From the NCBI GenBank assembly GCA_946479285.1, contig CAMLFH010000001.1:248001-312000 (forward strand): 64,000 bases of DNA, read 5' to 3'. Position 1 is the first letter of the stretch. Each line of letters opens with the position of its first letter. Shown here one piece after another: positions 17,543 to 26,069 of the stretch. The position numbers and the translations under genes are program-made. The notes beneath the pieces are model-generated. The model had not been told where the DNA came from. It saw only the letters and a list, made by a program, of their open reading frames with translations, and made no database searches. Source of the DNA: an uncultured Flavobacteriales bacterium. GTDB taxonomy: Bacteria; Bacteroidota; Bacteroidia; Flavobacteriales; Crocinitomicaceae.

Positions 17543-18004
17543 AGTAGTGTTTATTTGGCTTTGCTTAACTATCAACAACTAACTGTTAATAGCCAACTAA
17601 ATATATAAAAAAAAGTCATTCAATTTTGGTCTAATTTTATAGGAAAGTCGACCGAAAGTCTTAATACACTTGAAGTTGGACGAATCTGCTAAATTCTTCG
17701 ATGAATTGCAGATTATGTACTGTGAATATCTTTAGAGGGCATGTTGATAAACTCGCTAAGTGTTCATGTTAAAGGATTTCAAAGTAGCGATGTTGAAAAC
17801 CTCATTCAATTGTGGATTTCTTTAATTGTGAAAGGAAAGAATTATGACAATTTTTGTAAGCCCGTTTGAGCTAAAACTTGTTGCACACACACAACAAAAT
17901 CGAAGGGGAAACTAACTGAAATTTGAATACCAAAACAAACTGATCCATGGTTGGAAAATGACCTTGGCATAGGAATTATTGACTTTAAAAAAAACAAATT
18001 AAAA
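17543..18004. other. 462-bp region upstream of nrdB with a candidate 42-codon ORF
   Basis: This AT-rich divergent region separates comF and nrdB. A 42-codon ATG frame runs from 17741 to 17869 on the plus strand (start MLINSLSVHVKGFQ). It is preceded by a promoter-like TTGC (17706-17709) and TATCTTTA (17727-17734). A small inverted repeat, TTGTTG against CAACAA with a CACACACA loop, follows near 17878. Support for the ORF is weak. The stretch may simply be the nrd leader. I see no recognisable NrdR box or cobalamin riboswitch. Confidence 0.3.
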
Positions 18005-18979
18005 ATGGCAAACGCAGAACCAATCTTATCGGAAAACAAAAACAGATTCGTGTTGTTTCCAATCCAACATGAAGATATTTGGTCTTTTTATAAGAAAGCA
18101 GAAGCAAGTTTTTGGACTGCAGAAGAAATTGATTTATCGCCGGATTTAATTGATTGGGAAACGAAATTAAATGACGATGAGCGTCACTTCGTAAAACACG
18201 TACTAGCATTTTTCGCAGCGTCCGACGGAATCGTGAACGAAAACCTGGCAGAGCACTTTTTGGCTGAAGTGCAATATACCGAGGCAAAGTTCTTTTACGG
18301 TTTCCAGGTAGCAATGGAGAACATCCATTCAGAGACTTACTCGCTGTTAATTGATACATATATCAAAGATCAAAAGGAGAAAAATCACCTGTTCAATGCA
18401 TTGGATACAATCGATTGCGTTCGTAAGAAAGCAGATTGGGCATTGCGTTGGATTGATAACGGTTCATTTGCAGAGCGATTAGTTGCATTCGCTGCTGTGG
18501 AAGGAATCTTCTTCTCCGGTTCATTCTGTTCGATTTTCTGGTTGAAAAAACGCGGCTTAATGCCAGGATTATCGTTCTCCAATGAATTGATCTCTCGCGA
18601 TGAAGGGCTACACTGTGATTTCGCTTGTTTGTTGTACACAAAACACCTGATTCACCAGCTTCCAAAAGAACAGGTGAAACAAATCATCCTGGATGCTGTT
18701 GAAATTGAGAAAGAATTTGTAACAGATGCATTACCGGTCAAGTTAATAGGTATGAATGCAGAATTGATGGCCCAGTACATCGAATTCGTTGCAGACCGTT
18801 TATTAACAGAGCTTGGGAATCCAAAGGTGTTCAATACAACAAACCCATTCGACTTCATGGATATGATATCCATCCAGGGAAAAACCAACTTCTTCGAAAA
18901 AAGAGTGGCAGAATACCAAAAGTCGGGTGTAATGTCTAACAAGGAAGACCAAACATTTAGTTTGGACGAAGAATTTTAA
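18005..18979 (+). CDS. nrdB: Class I ribonucleotide reductase small (beta) subunit
   Basis: The beta subunit houses the diiron-tyrosyl radical that starts ribonucleotide reduction. The 324-residue protein shows the ligand set: D74 in FAASDG, then E105 and H108 in [10 protein letters not shown]112 is at the radical position, and a second EGIFFSG / DEGLHCDF pair of ligand motifs follows. The C-terminal tail (TFSLDEEF) is the short acidic peptide that docks on the alpha subunit. The frame is open 18 codons further upstream, but [15 protein letters not shown] matches the usual compact start. nrdA follows 46 bp downstream, forming an operon in the order B-A. Confidence 0.96.
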   Translation: MANAEPILSENKNRFVLFPIQHEDIWSFYKKAEASFWTAEEIDLSPDLIDWETKLNDDERHFVKHVLAFFAASDGIVNENLAEHFLAEVQYTEAKFFYGFQVAMENIHSETYSLLIDTYIKDQKEKNHLFNALDTIDCVRKKADWALRWIDNGSFAERLVAFAAVEGIFFSGSFCSIFWLKKRGLMPGLSFSNELISRDEGLHCDFACLLYTKHLIHQLPKEQVKQIILDAVEIEKEFVTDALPVKLIGMNAELMAQYIEFVADRLLTELGNPKVFNTTNPFDFMDMISIQGKTNFFEKRVAEYQKSGVMSNKEDQTFSLDEEF

Positions 18980-19025
18980 TTGATTATATTAATAATACCA
19001 ATAACAACCCAAAATAGAGCGCTAT

Positions 19026-21395
19026 ATGTACGTAATTAAAAGAGACGGAAGAAAAGAGGCGGTGAAATTTGACAAAATCACTGCGCGCATCATCAAGATG
19101 TGTTACGGGCTGGACCCACTAGTTTCGCCCGAGGCTGTTGCTATGAAAGTCATCGAAGGAATTTACGATGGAGTTACAACAACAGTTTTAGATAACCTGG
19201 CGGCTGAGGTTGCAGCGGCTAAGACAATCGATCACCCGGATTATGCCTTGTTGGCGTCAAGAATCGCGGTGTCTAACTTACACAAGGAAACGAAAAAATC
19301 GTTCTCTGATGTAATGGAAGATCTATACAAATATGTGGATCCGAAAACAGGACAACGTGCTTCATTGATTGCTGATGATGTGTTTGAAGTGATCCAAAAC
19401 AACAGAGAATTGTTGGATTCAAGTATCATTTATGACCGCGATTTCCGTTACGATTACTTTGGGTTCAAAACATTGACAAGAAGTTACTTGTTGAGAACAA
19501 ATGGTGAGATCGCAGAAAGACCACAACAAATGTTGATGCGTGTTGCTGTAGGGATTCACAAAGCTGACCTTCCACAAGCTATCAAGACGTACAACTTGAT
19601 GTCTGAAGGATGGTTCACACATGCTACACCAACATTATTCAATTCAGGTACACCAAAACCTCAAATGTCTTCTTGTTTCTTGTTAACTATGAAAGAAGAT
19701 AGTATTGAAGGTATTTACGAGACATTGAAATCTTGCGCTCAGATTTCACAGTCGGCTGGTGGTATTGGTTTAGCTCTTCACGATATTCGTGCTACAGGAT
19801 CATACATCAAAGGAACAAATGGTACATCCAACGGGATCGTTCCGATGTTGCGTGTATTCAACGATACAGCTCGTTACGTAGATCAGGGTGGAGGAAAACG
19901 CAAGGGATCTTTCGCTATGTACATCGAGCCATGGCATGCAGACGTATTCGATTTCTTAGACTTGAAAAAGAATACCGGAAAAGAAGAAATGCGTGCTCGC
20001 GATTTGTTCTATGCATTGTGGATTCCGGATTTGTTCATGAAACGAGTAGAAGAGAACGGAGACTGGACTTTGATGTGTCCGCATGAGTGTCCGGGACTTT
20101 CCGATACTTTCGGAGCAGAATTTGAAGCATTGTATACGCAATACGAAGCAGAAGGAAAAGGCCGCAAGACAATCAAAGCACAAGATTTGTGGTTCAAAGT
20201 ATTGGAATCTCAAATTGAGACAGGTACTCCATACATGTTGTACAAAGATGCTGCAAACTCGAAATCAAATCAGCAAAACTTAGGAGTAATCAAATCTTCT
20301 AACTTGTGTACTGAGATCATCGAATACACTGCACCGGATGAGATTGCAGTTTGTAACTTAGCTTCTTTGGCTTTGCCGAAATATGTAACGGAAGACGGTA
20401 AGTTTGATCACGATAAATTATTCGAGGTAACATACCAGGCAACTGTTAACTTAAACCGTATTATCGACGGAAACTTCTACCCTGTAGAAGAAGCACGCAA
20501 GTCAAATATGCGTCACCGTCCAATCGGATTAGGAGTTCAGGGATTGGCAGATGCATTTATCTTAATGCGTTTCCCATTCGAATCAGAAGAAGCAAGAGCA
20601 TTGAATCGTGAGATCTTTGAAACGATCTATTACGCAGCAATGACAGCATCTAAGGATTTGGCAATTGCAGAAGGACCGTACGAAACATACGCTGGTTCGC
20701 CGGTTTCAAAAGGTGTTTTCCAATTCGATATGTGGGGTGTTACTCCAACAAACCGTTGGGAATGGGATCTGTTGAAAGAAGAAGTGATCAAACACGGAGT
20801 ACGTAACTCTTTGTTAGTAGCTCCTATGCCAACAGCTTCTACAGCTCAAATCTTAGGAAACAACGAATGTTTTGAACCATATACATCAAACATTTACACA
20901 CGTCGTGTATTGTCCGGTGAATTCATCATCGTAAACAAGCACTTGTTGAAGGATTTGGTGAAAGAAGGTTTATGGACAAAAGATATGCGTCAGAAATTGA
21001 TGGCAGCAAATGGTTCTGTTCAAAACATCAACGAGATTCCTCAGTACATCAAAGATTTGTATAAAACAGCTTGGGAAATTTCTCAAAAAGCAATTATCGA
21101 GCAGGCTTCAGATCGTGGAGCATACATTTGTCAGTCTCAATCGTTGAACATTTTCATGGAAAATGCAAACTTCGGTAAGTTGACATCTATGCACTTCTAT
21201 GGTTGGAAGAAAGGATTGAAAACAGGAATGTATTACCTAAGAACGAAAGCAGCAACAGATGCAATCAAGTTTACGGTAGATAAATCAGTAACGGAAGAGC
21301 CTGCAGCAGTAACTGCAGCGGAATTGGAAGAACAACAAGCGGCAATCGCATGTTCTTTGGATGATCCGGAAAACTGTGAAATGTGCTCAGGATAG
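19026..21395 (+). CDS. nrdA: Class I ribonucleotide reductase large (alpha) subunit
   Basis: The alpha subunit reduces NDPs to dNDPs. The 789-residue protein begins with an ATP-cone ([18 protein letters not shown], about 1-90), the allosteric activity site. Barrel motifs include SSCFLL, SAGGIGL, the NLCTEI / CNLASLALP active-site loop and [16 protein letters not shown]. The C-terminal tail ends CEMCSG, the redox-active CxxC that re-reduces the active site and is served by thioredoxin. Length is normal. It is the second gene of the nrdB-nrdA operon and is followed by a strong terminator. Confidence 0.97.
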   Translation: MYVIKRDGRKEAVKFDKITARIIKMCYGLDPLVSPEAVAMKVIEGIYDGVTTTVLDNLAAEVAAAKTIDHPDYALLASRIAVSNLHKETKKSFSDVMEDLYKYVDPKTGQRASLIADDVFEVIQNNRELLDSSIIYDRDFRYDYFGFKTLTRSYLLRTNGEIAERPQQMLMRVAVGIHKADLPQAIKTYNLMSEGWFTHATPTLFNSGTPKPQMSSCFLLTMKEDSIEGIYETLKSCAQISQSAGGIGLALHDIRATGSYIKGTNGTSNGIVPMLRVFNDTARYVDQGGGKRKGSFAMYIEPWHADVFDFLDLKKNTGKEEMRARDLFYALWIPDLFMKRVEENGDWTLMCPHECPGLSDTFGAEFEALYTQYEAEGKGRKTIKAQDLWFKVLESQIETGTPYMLYKDAANSKSNQQNLGVIKSSNLCTEIIEYTAPDEIAVCNLASLALPKYVTEDGKFDHDKLFEVTYQATVNLNRIIDGNFYPVEEARKSNMRHRPIGLGVQGLADAFILMRFPFESEEARALNREIFETIYYAAMTASKDLAIAEGPYETYAGSPVSKGVFQFDMWGVTPTNRWEWDLLKEEVIKHGVRNSLLVAPMPTASTAQILGNNECFEPYTSNIYTRRVLSGEFIIVNKHLLKDLVKEGLWTKDMRQKLMAANGSVQNINEIPQYIKDLYKTAWEISQKAIIEQASDRGAYICQSQSLNIFMENANFGKLTSMHFYGWKKGLKTGMYYLRTKAATDAIKFTVDKSVTEEPAAVTAAELEEQQAAIACSLDDPENCEMCSG

Positions 21396-21408
21396 AATCA
21401 AATAATTG

Positions 21409-21446
21409 AAAAATGGGGCGTCCATCATGGATTCGCCCCATTTTTT
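21409..21446 (+). terminator. Terminator of the nrdBA operon
   Basis: AAAATGGGGCG pairs with CGCCCCATTTT, and an inner TCCA/TGGA extends the stem. Six T follow. It lies 14 bp after the nrdA stop. Confidence 0.92.
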
Positions 21447-21495
21447 ATGATGTTGTGATGTTAATAATTGTGCCGTTTTTATGATATCACATACC

Positions 21496-21528
21496 AAATC
21501 CCGTCCCGGCTTAGCCAGGACGGGATTT
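21496..21528. terminator. Second hairpin after nrdA
   Basis: AAATCCCGTCC and GGACGGGATTT form an 11-bp perfect stem, with an inner GGC/GCC stem after one mismatch. Its T run merges into the next palindrome. It may be a back-up terminator or one half of a palindrome-rich repeat unit. Confidence 0.65.
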
Positions 21529-21563
21529 TTTGTACTGACAGGTCGCGACCTGTCAGTACAAAA
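21528..21563. repeat. 36-bp perfect palindrome
   Basis: Two 18-nt arms are exact reverse complements with no spacer. The centre is GGTCGCGACC and the outer ends are TTTTGTACTGACA and its complement. It ends 29 bp before the SUFU-like gene. A spacer-free palindrome of this length would extrude as a cruciform or be a dimer binding site; it is also a typical form for dispersed repeat elements. Confidence 0.9.
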
Positions 21564-21592
21564 TCATATATTTAAAACAAAAAATCACCAAG

Positions 21593-22270
21593 ATGAACTA
21601 CGAAGAACATTTTGATCAATCCGCGCAGCTGCGCTCCAATCATTGGAAATCAATCGGGAATCTTCATTCCGATGTTATCACACATTTAATCAATCCGGCA
21701 TTTATGGGCGGTCCGGAATGGCCTTCGACCCGCCAGGCTTTTGTGATTGTCGACACACCTTCCGGAACCATTTTGGCTTCCGATGGATTGAGTGATCCGT
21801 ACAATGATTTCGATGACAACCCGGATAACCAGGCTTATAACGGCGTTGGGTGCGAGTTTTACATTGAGTGTAGTGAAGATTTGGGAAGCTTCGATCAGAT
21901 CAAAACATCCTGGCAGTTTTCGGTGGTATATCAAGCGGCGCAATTGGCAGTAGGAAACCCGAATATTGCTTCGATCATTGAAGAACATACCTACGTTTCC
22001 ACAGAATTATACCATTGTACCGTCCCTGACTCGTTTAAAAATGAACACGATCGTGTGGGTGTGTTATTGGGATTGAGTTCGAAGCAGGTACCTGCTCAAC
22101 TCGAATTGTCGCTGGAAACGATCCGTTTGGTGAACGTAACTTTGTTGACTCCGGGAGAATTGGCATTCATCGCTGAAAAAGGTGGCGAAGCACGCATGGA
22201 GATCGCGCAAAAGCTCGAAGAACTCCCAACAGCCGGGAAATCTTTCCTGGAACGCAAATCTGTAGTTTAA
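21593..22270 (+). CDS. SUFU-like (suppressor of fused) domain protein, tentative
   Basis: The 225-residue cytoplasmic protein has no signal peptide or membrane segment. The motif order recalls bacterial SUFU domains: an ASDGLSDPY segment near 62-70, GVGCEFYIEC near 83-92, and a C-terminal VTLLTPGELAFIAEKGG segment that resembles the family's late LLP..EL helix. Bacterial SUFU proteins have no settled role; some act as immunity proteins for polymorphic toxins. No toxin gene is adjacent here. The assignment comes from motif impression only and could be wrong. The gene stands alone, just after the 36-bp palindrome. Confidence 0.6.
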   Translation: MNYEEHFDQSAQLRSNHWKSIGNLHSDVITHLINPAFMGGPEWPSTRQAFVIVDTPSGTILASDGLSDPYNDFDDNPDNQAYNGVGCEFYIECSEDLGSFDQIKTSWQFSVVYQAAQLAVGNPNIASIIEEHTYVSTELYHCTVPDSFKNEHDRVGVLLGLSSKQVPAQLELSLETIRLVNVTLLTPGELAFIAEKGGEARMEIAQKLEELPTAGKSFLERKSVV

Positions 22271-22486
22271 GCACATAGTCCATTTTCCCACAAGAAGGTG
22301 CTCTGCACCTGAAGGCGAAGACTTCTTCTTTGAAGAAATAGTCTGAGGTAACACAAATTTTAAAGGGCGCTTACCAGTCGCCTGGTCCTCATGTTAAAGT
22401 TGAATAACATGGAGTTTGTTTCTTTTCAAGGAAGTAAAATTCGGTAAAATATACTAGCGTGTCACTTAAAACGTTAGTACTTTAGC

Positions 22487-25400
22487 ATGATGCACGCTGT
22501 ACGGGTTGGACTTCTGTTACTAAGCAGTTTATTTTTTTGGGTTCATAGCTGGACACAGGAAAACGCGTACCGTCAAAAAACCATTGCTGCAACAAGTAAT
22601 ACTATCCAATTGGACTCTTTAAGTATTGCACCAAACTCGCTGATAGTGCGCTGCGGCGATCAGATTATATTACCCTATAATTACCTCATTGACTATGCAA
22701 AAGGAACTTTTCAGTTGTTCCAGTCTTGTTCCGATGAACTAACTGTTTCCTACCGCGTTTTACCGTTTTCGTTCGCCAAAAGTTATCAATTGCGGGACAC
22801 GAACATTATTTATACGCAGAATAAAGGAGATCGGGAAAAATACCTGATTACACCAGGCGTGGAGCCATTGGATCTGATGGGAGCAAACGGACTGCGAAAA
22901 TCGGGAAGTATTTCCAGGGGAATTACTTTCGGGAACCGGCAGGATCTGTCTGTAAATTCGTCGTTGAATTTGGAATTATCGGGATATATTGCACCAAACC
23001 TGCAGGTATTGGCTTCCGTTACAGATGATAATTTACCCATTCAGCCCGAGGGAAACACCAATAAATTACAGGAGTTCGACCAGGTATTTATTCAGCTTTT
23101 CAATGACCAGTTCAAGATCACGGCAGGAGATTTTTGGATCAGTAAACCGGATGGCTATTTTTTGACCTATAAGAAGAGAGGACAAGGACTTACCGGTGAA
23201 TATTACTGGAAAAAAGACAAAACCGGGACGATCAAAACGCAAGTCAGCGGTGCTTTGTCGAAAGGGAAATTCAACCGGCAGGTTATCCAGGGAGTGGAAG
23301 GAAATCAGGGACCTTATCGATTGCGGGGAAATGAGAACGAATCCTATATTATCATTCTTTCGGGAACGGAACGGGTTTATATTGACGGAAGACAGCTGAG
23401 TCGCGGACAGGAATACGATTATGTCATTGATTACAACACTTCCGAGCTGACATTTACGGCTAAAAACCTGATCACAAAAGATATCCGGATCGTAGTTGAA
23501 TTTCAGTATTCGGACCAGAATTATGCCCGCTCACTCTTTCAATTTTCAACAGCAGCTCAAAGTAAAAAGCTGGATTGGTGGATCAATGGTTATTCTGAAC
23601 AGGATGCAAAGAATCAACCGTTGCAGCAAAACCTGACGAATGATCAAAAGTTTTTGTTGTCTAAAATTGGAGACAGCCTGGAGTTGGCTCGTTATTCGGT
23701 GATCGATTCCATTGGGTACTCTGAAAACCTGGTGATGTACCAGATGGTGGATTCTATGGGTTACGACAGTGTTTTGGTAGCTTCGGTGAATCAAAGTTTG
23801 GCTTATTACAAAGCGCAGTTTTCTTATGTAGGTCCGGGAAAAGGAGATTATGTGTTTGAAAAATTCAACGCGATTGGCCGTGTATACAAATGGGTGCAGC
23901 CAGCTGGTGGAATTTCTGTAGGAGATTACGCCCCTGTTTCAGTATTGATCACCCCAAAAAGACAGCAATTATTTACGGCCGGAGCAACTTACCGGTTCAA
24001 TGAAAGGCTCAAATTGACTACCGAACTCGGGATGAGCGGCTACGACCTGAATACTTTTTCCACCCTCGATCGCTTTGATGACAGAGGTTTTTCCATGCGT
24101 ACAAAAATCGAGCATTCGAAACCATTCGGGAAAGATTCCATCCCTGCGTGGAGTTGGAAGAAACAAGCTGAAATAGAAATGCTGGATCCTTATTTCAGGC
24201 CAATCGAACAATACCGCGCGGTGGAATTTGACCGTGACTGGAATACGCGAAGCAGGGGATACACCGGAAATCAGGTGCTGACAACTTTGGGAACCAGTAT
24301 TGAGAACACGAAGTACGGAAAGATTGGGATCAATGCACAGCAATATAAGATCGGTTCAGAGTTTTCCGGATTGCGGACTCAATTGCTTACTGTCTGGAGA
24401 CAATATGGCTTCAACATCAATATTGACGCCAGTTTTTTGAGTGCCAAGAATGAGAATAGCAATCAGTTTTTGCGTCACAGGGCAGATATCTCCAAGCAGA
24501 TTAAGAAAGTGCGGATTGGATATAAAGACGACCAGGAATTGAACCGCTTTGTGCAGGGAGACACTTTATTGAGCCTCCAATCCTATAGTTTCTTCGACTA
24601 TCAGGGATATGTTGCTTTTGGAGATACTGCTTCCGGGGAATTGACCTTCAGTTACCGGGAGCGTGTTGACGGCAGATCAGACAGTACCCGATTGCGAAAT
24701 GCTGCAAAGGCTAGAACACTTCGCGCGGAATGGACAAAAAACAATTGGAAAAATCAGCGTTTGTACCTTGTTGCAAACTACCGGGAGCTAAAGATCCTCG
24801 ACACCACTTTGATCATGCAGGCTCCTGAAAGCACAACCAATGGGCGAATTGATCACGACATCAAATTCTGGAAAGGGGCGGTGAATCTCACTACTTTTTA
24901 CGAAGTTGGAGCCGGTTTGGAACAAAAGAAGGAATTCATTTACATCAAAGTTAATGACGGTCAGGGAGTTTATACCTGGAATGATTACAACAGCGATGGA
25001 ATCAAGGACCTGAATGAATTTGAAATCGCTGCGTATGCAGATCAGGCAGGTTATATCCGCGTGTTTACTCCGTCAAACGATTACATTAAAACCTATTCCA
25101 ACGAGTACAATCAATCTTTAACACTTCGCCCGGAACGTTTGTGGTCCAACAGTACCGGTTTCAAAAAAGTATTGGCGCGTTTCTCCACTCAAACCCGTTT
25201 CAGGCTGCAGCGAAAGACCAGCATCTTTGACGGCGCACGTGCATACAATCCGTTTGTAGGAAGTATTGATGACAATTCCCTGATAAGTACTTCAAATGTC
25301 ATTAAGAACACCTTGTATTTTAACCGAACAAACAACATTGGCGGTGGTGATTACAGCTATGAAAGTTCGAAGACCAAAACCTTGCTTGCAACCGGATTTG

Positions 25401-25936
25401 ACGGACGGACGAAAGAATCTCACGAGTTCAATGCACGAATCACCATCCTGAAAAAATTCAGTATTCAATCCCAATTTGAAACCGGTCTGAAAACATCTTC
25501 AGTGGATTATACTACCGGCCGGAATTACCGCCTGCACTACTGGCAATTGAAACCTTCCCTGATCTATCAACCCAATACTTCGCTACGTTTCAGTTTGGAC
25601 GGACGTGTGATGAAAAAGAAGAACGAAGAAAATCTGGGTGGAGAAGAGGCTGATATTTACGATATTGGTGTGACGGGCAAATACAATCAAACCCAAAAAG
25701 GAAGTTTGCAGGGGCAGTTCAACGTAATCCGGATTGCGTTTCGTGGAGATTCCAATACGCCGTTGGGATTTGAGTTATTGGAAGCTCTTAAACCGGGAAT
25801 AAACTACGTTTGGAGCTTGGGTTATCAGCGATCATTGTCTAAAAGTCTCCAGATTTCGATACAATACAACGGTCGTAAGAGTGAAGGAAATAAAGTGATT
25901 CATGCCGGTGGAATGGAAGTGAAAGCGTTTTTTTAA
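22487..25936 (+). CDS. Large SprA-like outer-membrane beta-barrel protein
   Basis: The 1149-residue protein has a signal peptide ending near HSWTQ. The segment GSISRGITFGNRQDLSVNSS... followed by LEFDQVFIQL-like text matches a region found in SprA and related giant Bacteroidota outer-membrane proteins. The rest is rich in short amphipathic strands typical of a barrel (TELGMSGYDLNTFS, FSLDGRVMKKKNEE) and ends AGGMEVKAFF, with the aromatic C-terminus of barrel proteins. There is no C-terminal sorting domain, as expected for a barrel inserted by BAM. Whether it takes part in secretion or gliding is unknown. A 216-bp leader with several small hairpins (AGGTGC/GCACCT near 22296) precedes it. Confidence 0.72.
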   Translation: MMHAVRVGLLLLSSLFFWVHSWTQENAYRQKTIAATSNTIQLDSLSIAPNSLIVRCGDQIILPYNYLIDYAKGTFQLFQSCSDELTVSYRVLPFSFAKSYQLRDTNIIYTQNKGDREKYLITPGVEPLDLMGANGLRKSGSISRGITFGNRQDLSVNSSLNLELSGYIAPNLQVLASVTDDNLPIQPEGNTNKLQEFDQVFIQLFNDQFKITAGDFWISKPDGYFLTYKKRGQGLTGEYYWKKDKTGTIKTQVSGALSKGKFNRQVIQGVEGNQGPYRLRGNENESYIIILSGTERVYIDGRQLSRGQEYDYVIDYNTSELTFTAKNLITKDIRIVVEFQYSDQNYARSLFQFSTAAQSKKLDWWINGYSEQDAKNQPLQQNLTNDQKFLLSKIGDSLELARYSVIDSIGYSENLVMYQMVDSMGYDSVLVASVNQSLAYYKAQFSYVGPGKGDYVFEKFNAIGRVYKWVQPAGGISVGDYAPVSVLITPKRQQLFTAGATYRFNERLKLTTELGMSGYDLNTFSTLDRFDDRGFSMRTKIEHSKPFGKDSIPAWSWKKQAEIEMLDPYFRPIEQYRAVEFDRDWNTRSRGYTGNQVLTTLGTSIENTKYGKIGINAQQYKIGSEFSGLRTQLLTVWRQYGFNINIDASFLSAKNENSNQFLRHRADISKQIKKVRIGYKDDQELNRFVQGDTLLSLQSYSFFDYQGYVAFGDTASGELTFSYRERVDGRSDSTRLRNAAKARTLRAEWTKNNWKNQRLYLVANYRELKILDTTLIMQAPESTTNGRIDHDIKFWKGAVNLTTFYEVGAGLEQKKEFIYIKVNDGQGVYTWNDYNSDGIKDLNEFEIAAYADQAGYIRVFTPSNDYIKTYSNEYNQSLTLRPERLWSNSTGFKKVLARFSTQTRFRLQRKTSIFDGARAYNPFVGSIDDNSLISTSNVIKNTLYFNRTNNIGGGDYSYESSKTKTLLATGFDGRTKESHEFNARITILKKFSIQSQFETGLKTSSVDYTTGRNYRLHYWQLKPSLIYQPNTSLRFSLDGRVMKKKNEENLGGEEADIYDIGVTGKYNQTQKGSLQGQFNVIRIAFRGDSNTPLGFELLEALKPGINYVWSLGYQRSLSKSLQISIQYNGRKSEGNKVIHAGGMEVKAFF

Positions 25937-25944
25937 AAGATGCC

Positions 25945-26003
25945 TTCGACTACGCTCAGTCACCTTTTGGAATCACAATCAAAGGTCATTGAGCGGAGTC
26001 GAA
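25945..26003. repeat. Dispersed hairpin repeat, TTCGACT...AGTCGAA family, copy B
   Basis: TTCGACTACGCTCAGTCACC pairs with GGTCATTGAGCGGAGTCGAA over about 23 nt with three mismatches. It lies between the convergent ends of the barrel protein and the M1 peptidase, where it may act as a two-way terminator. Confidence 0.72.
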
Positions 26004-26069
26004 ATGCCGTCCCAATAAAAAAGACCTCCCAAAATGGAACGCCTTCTTCTATAATATATATTCAGAGTA

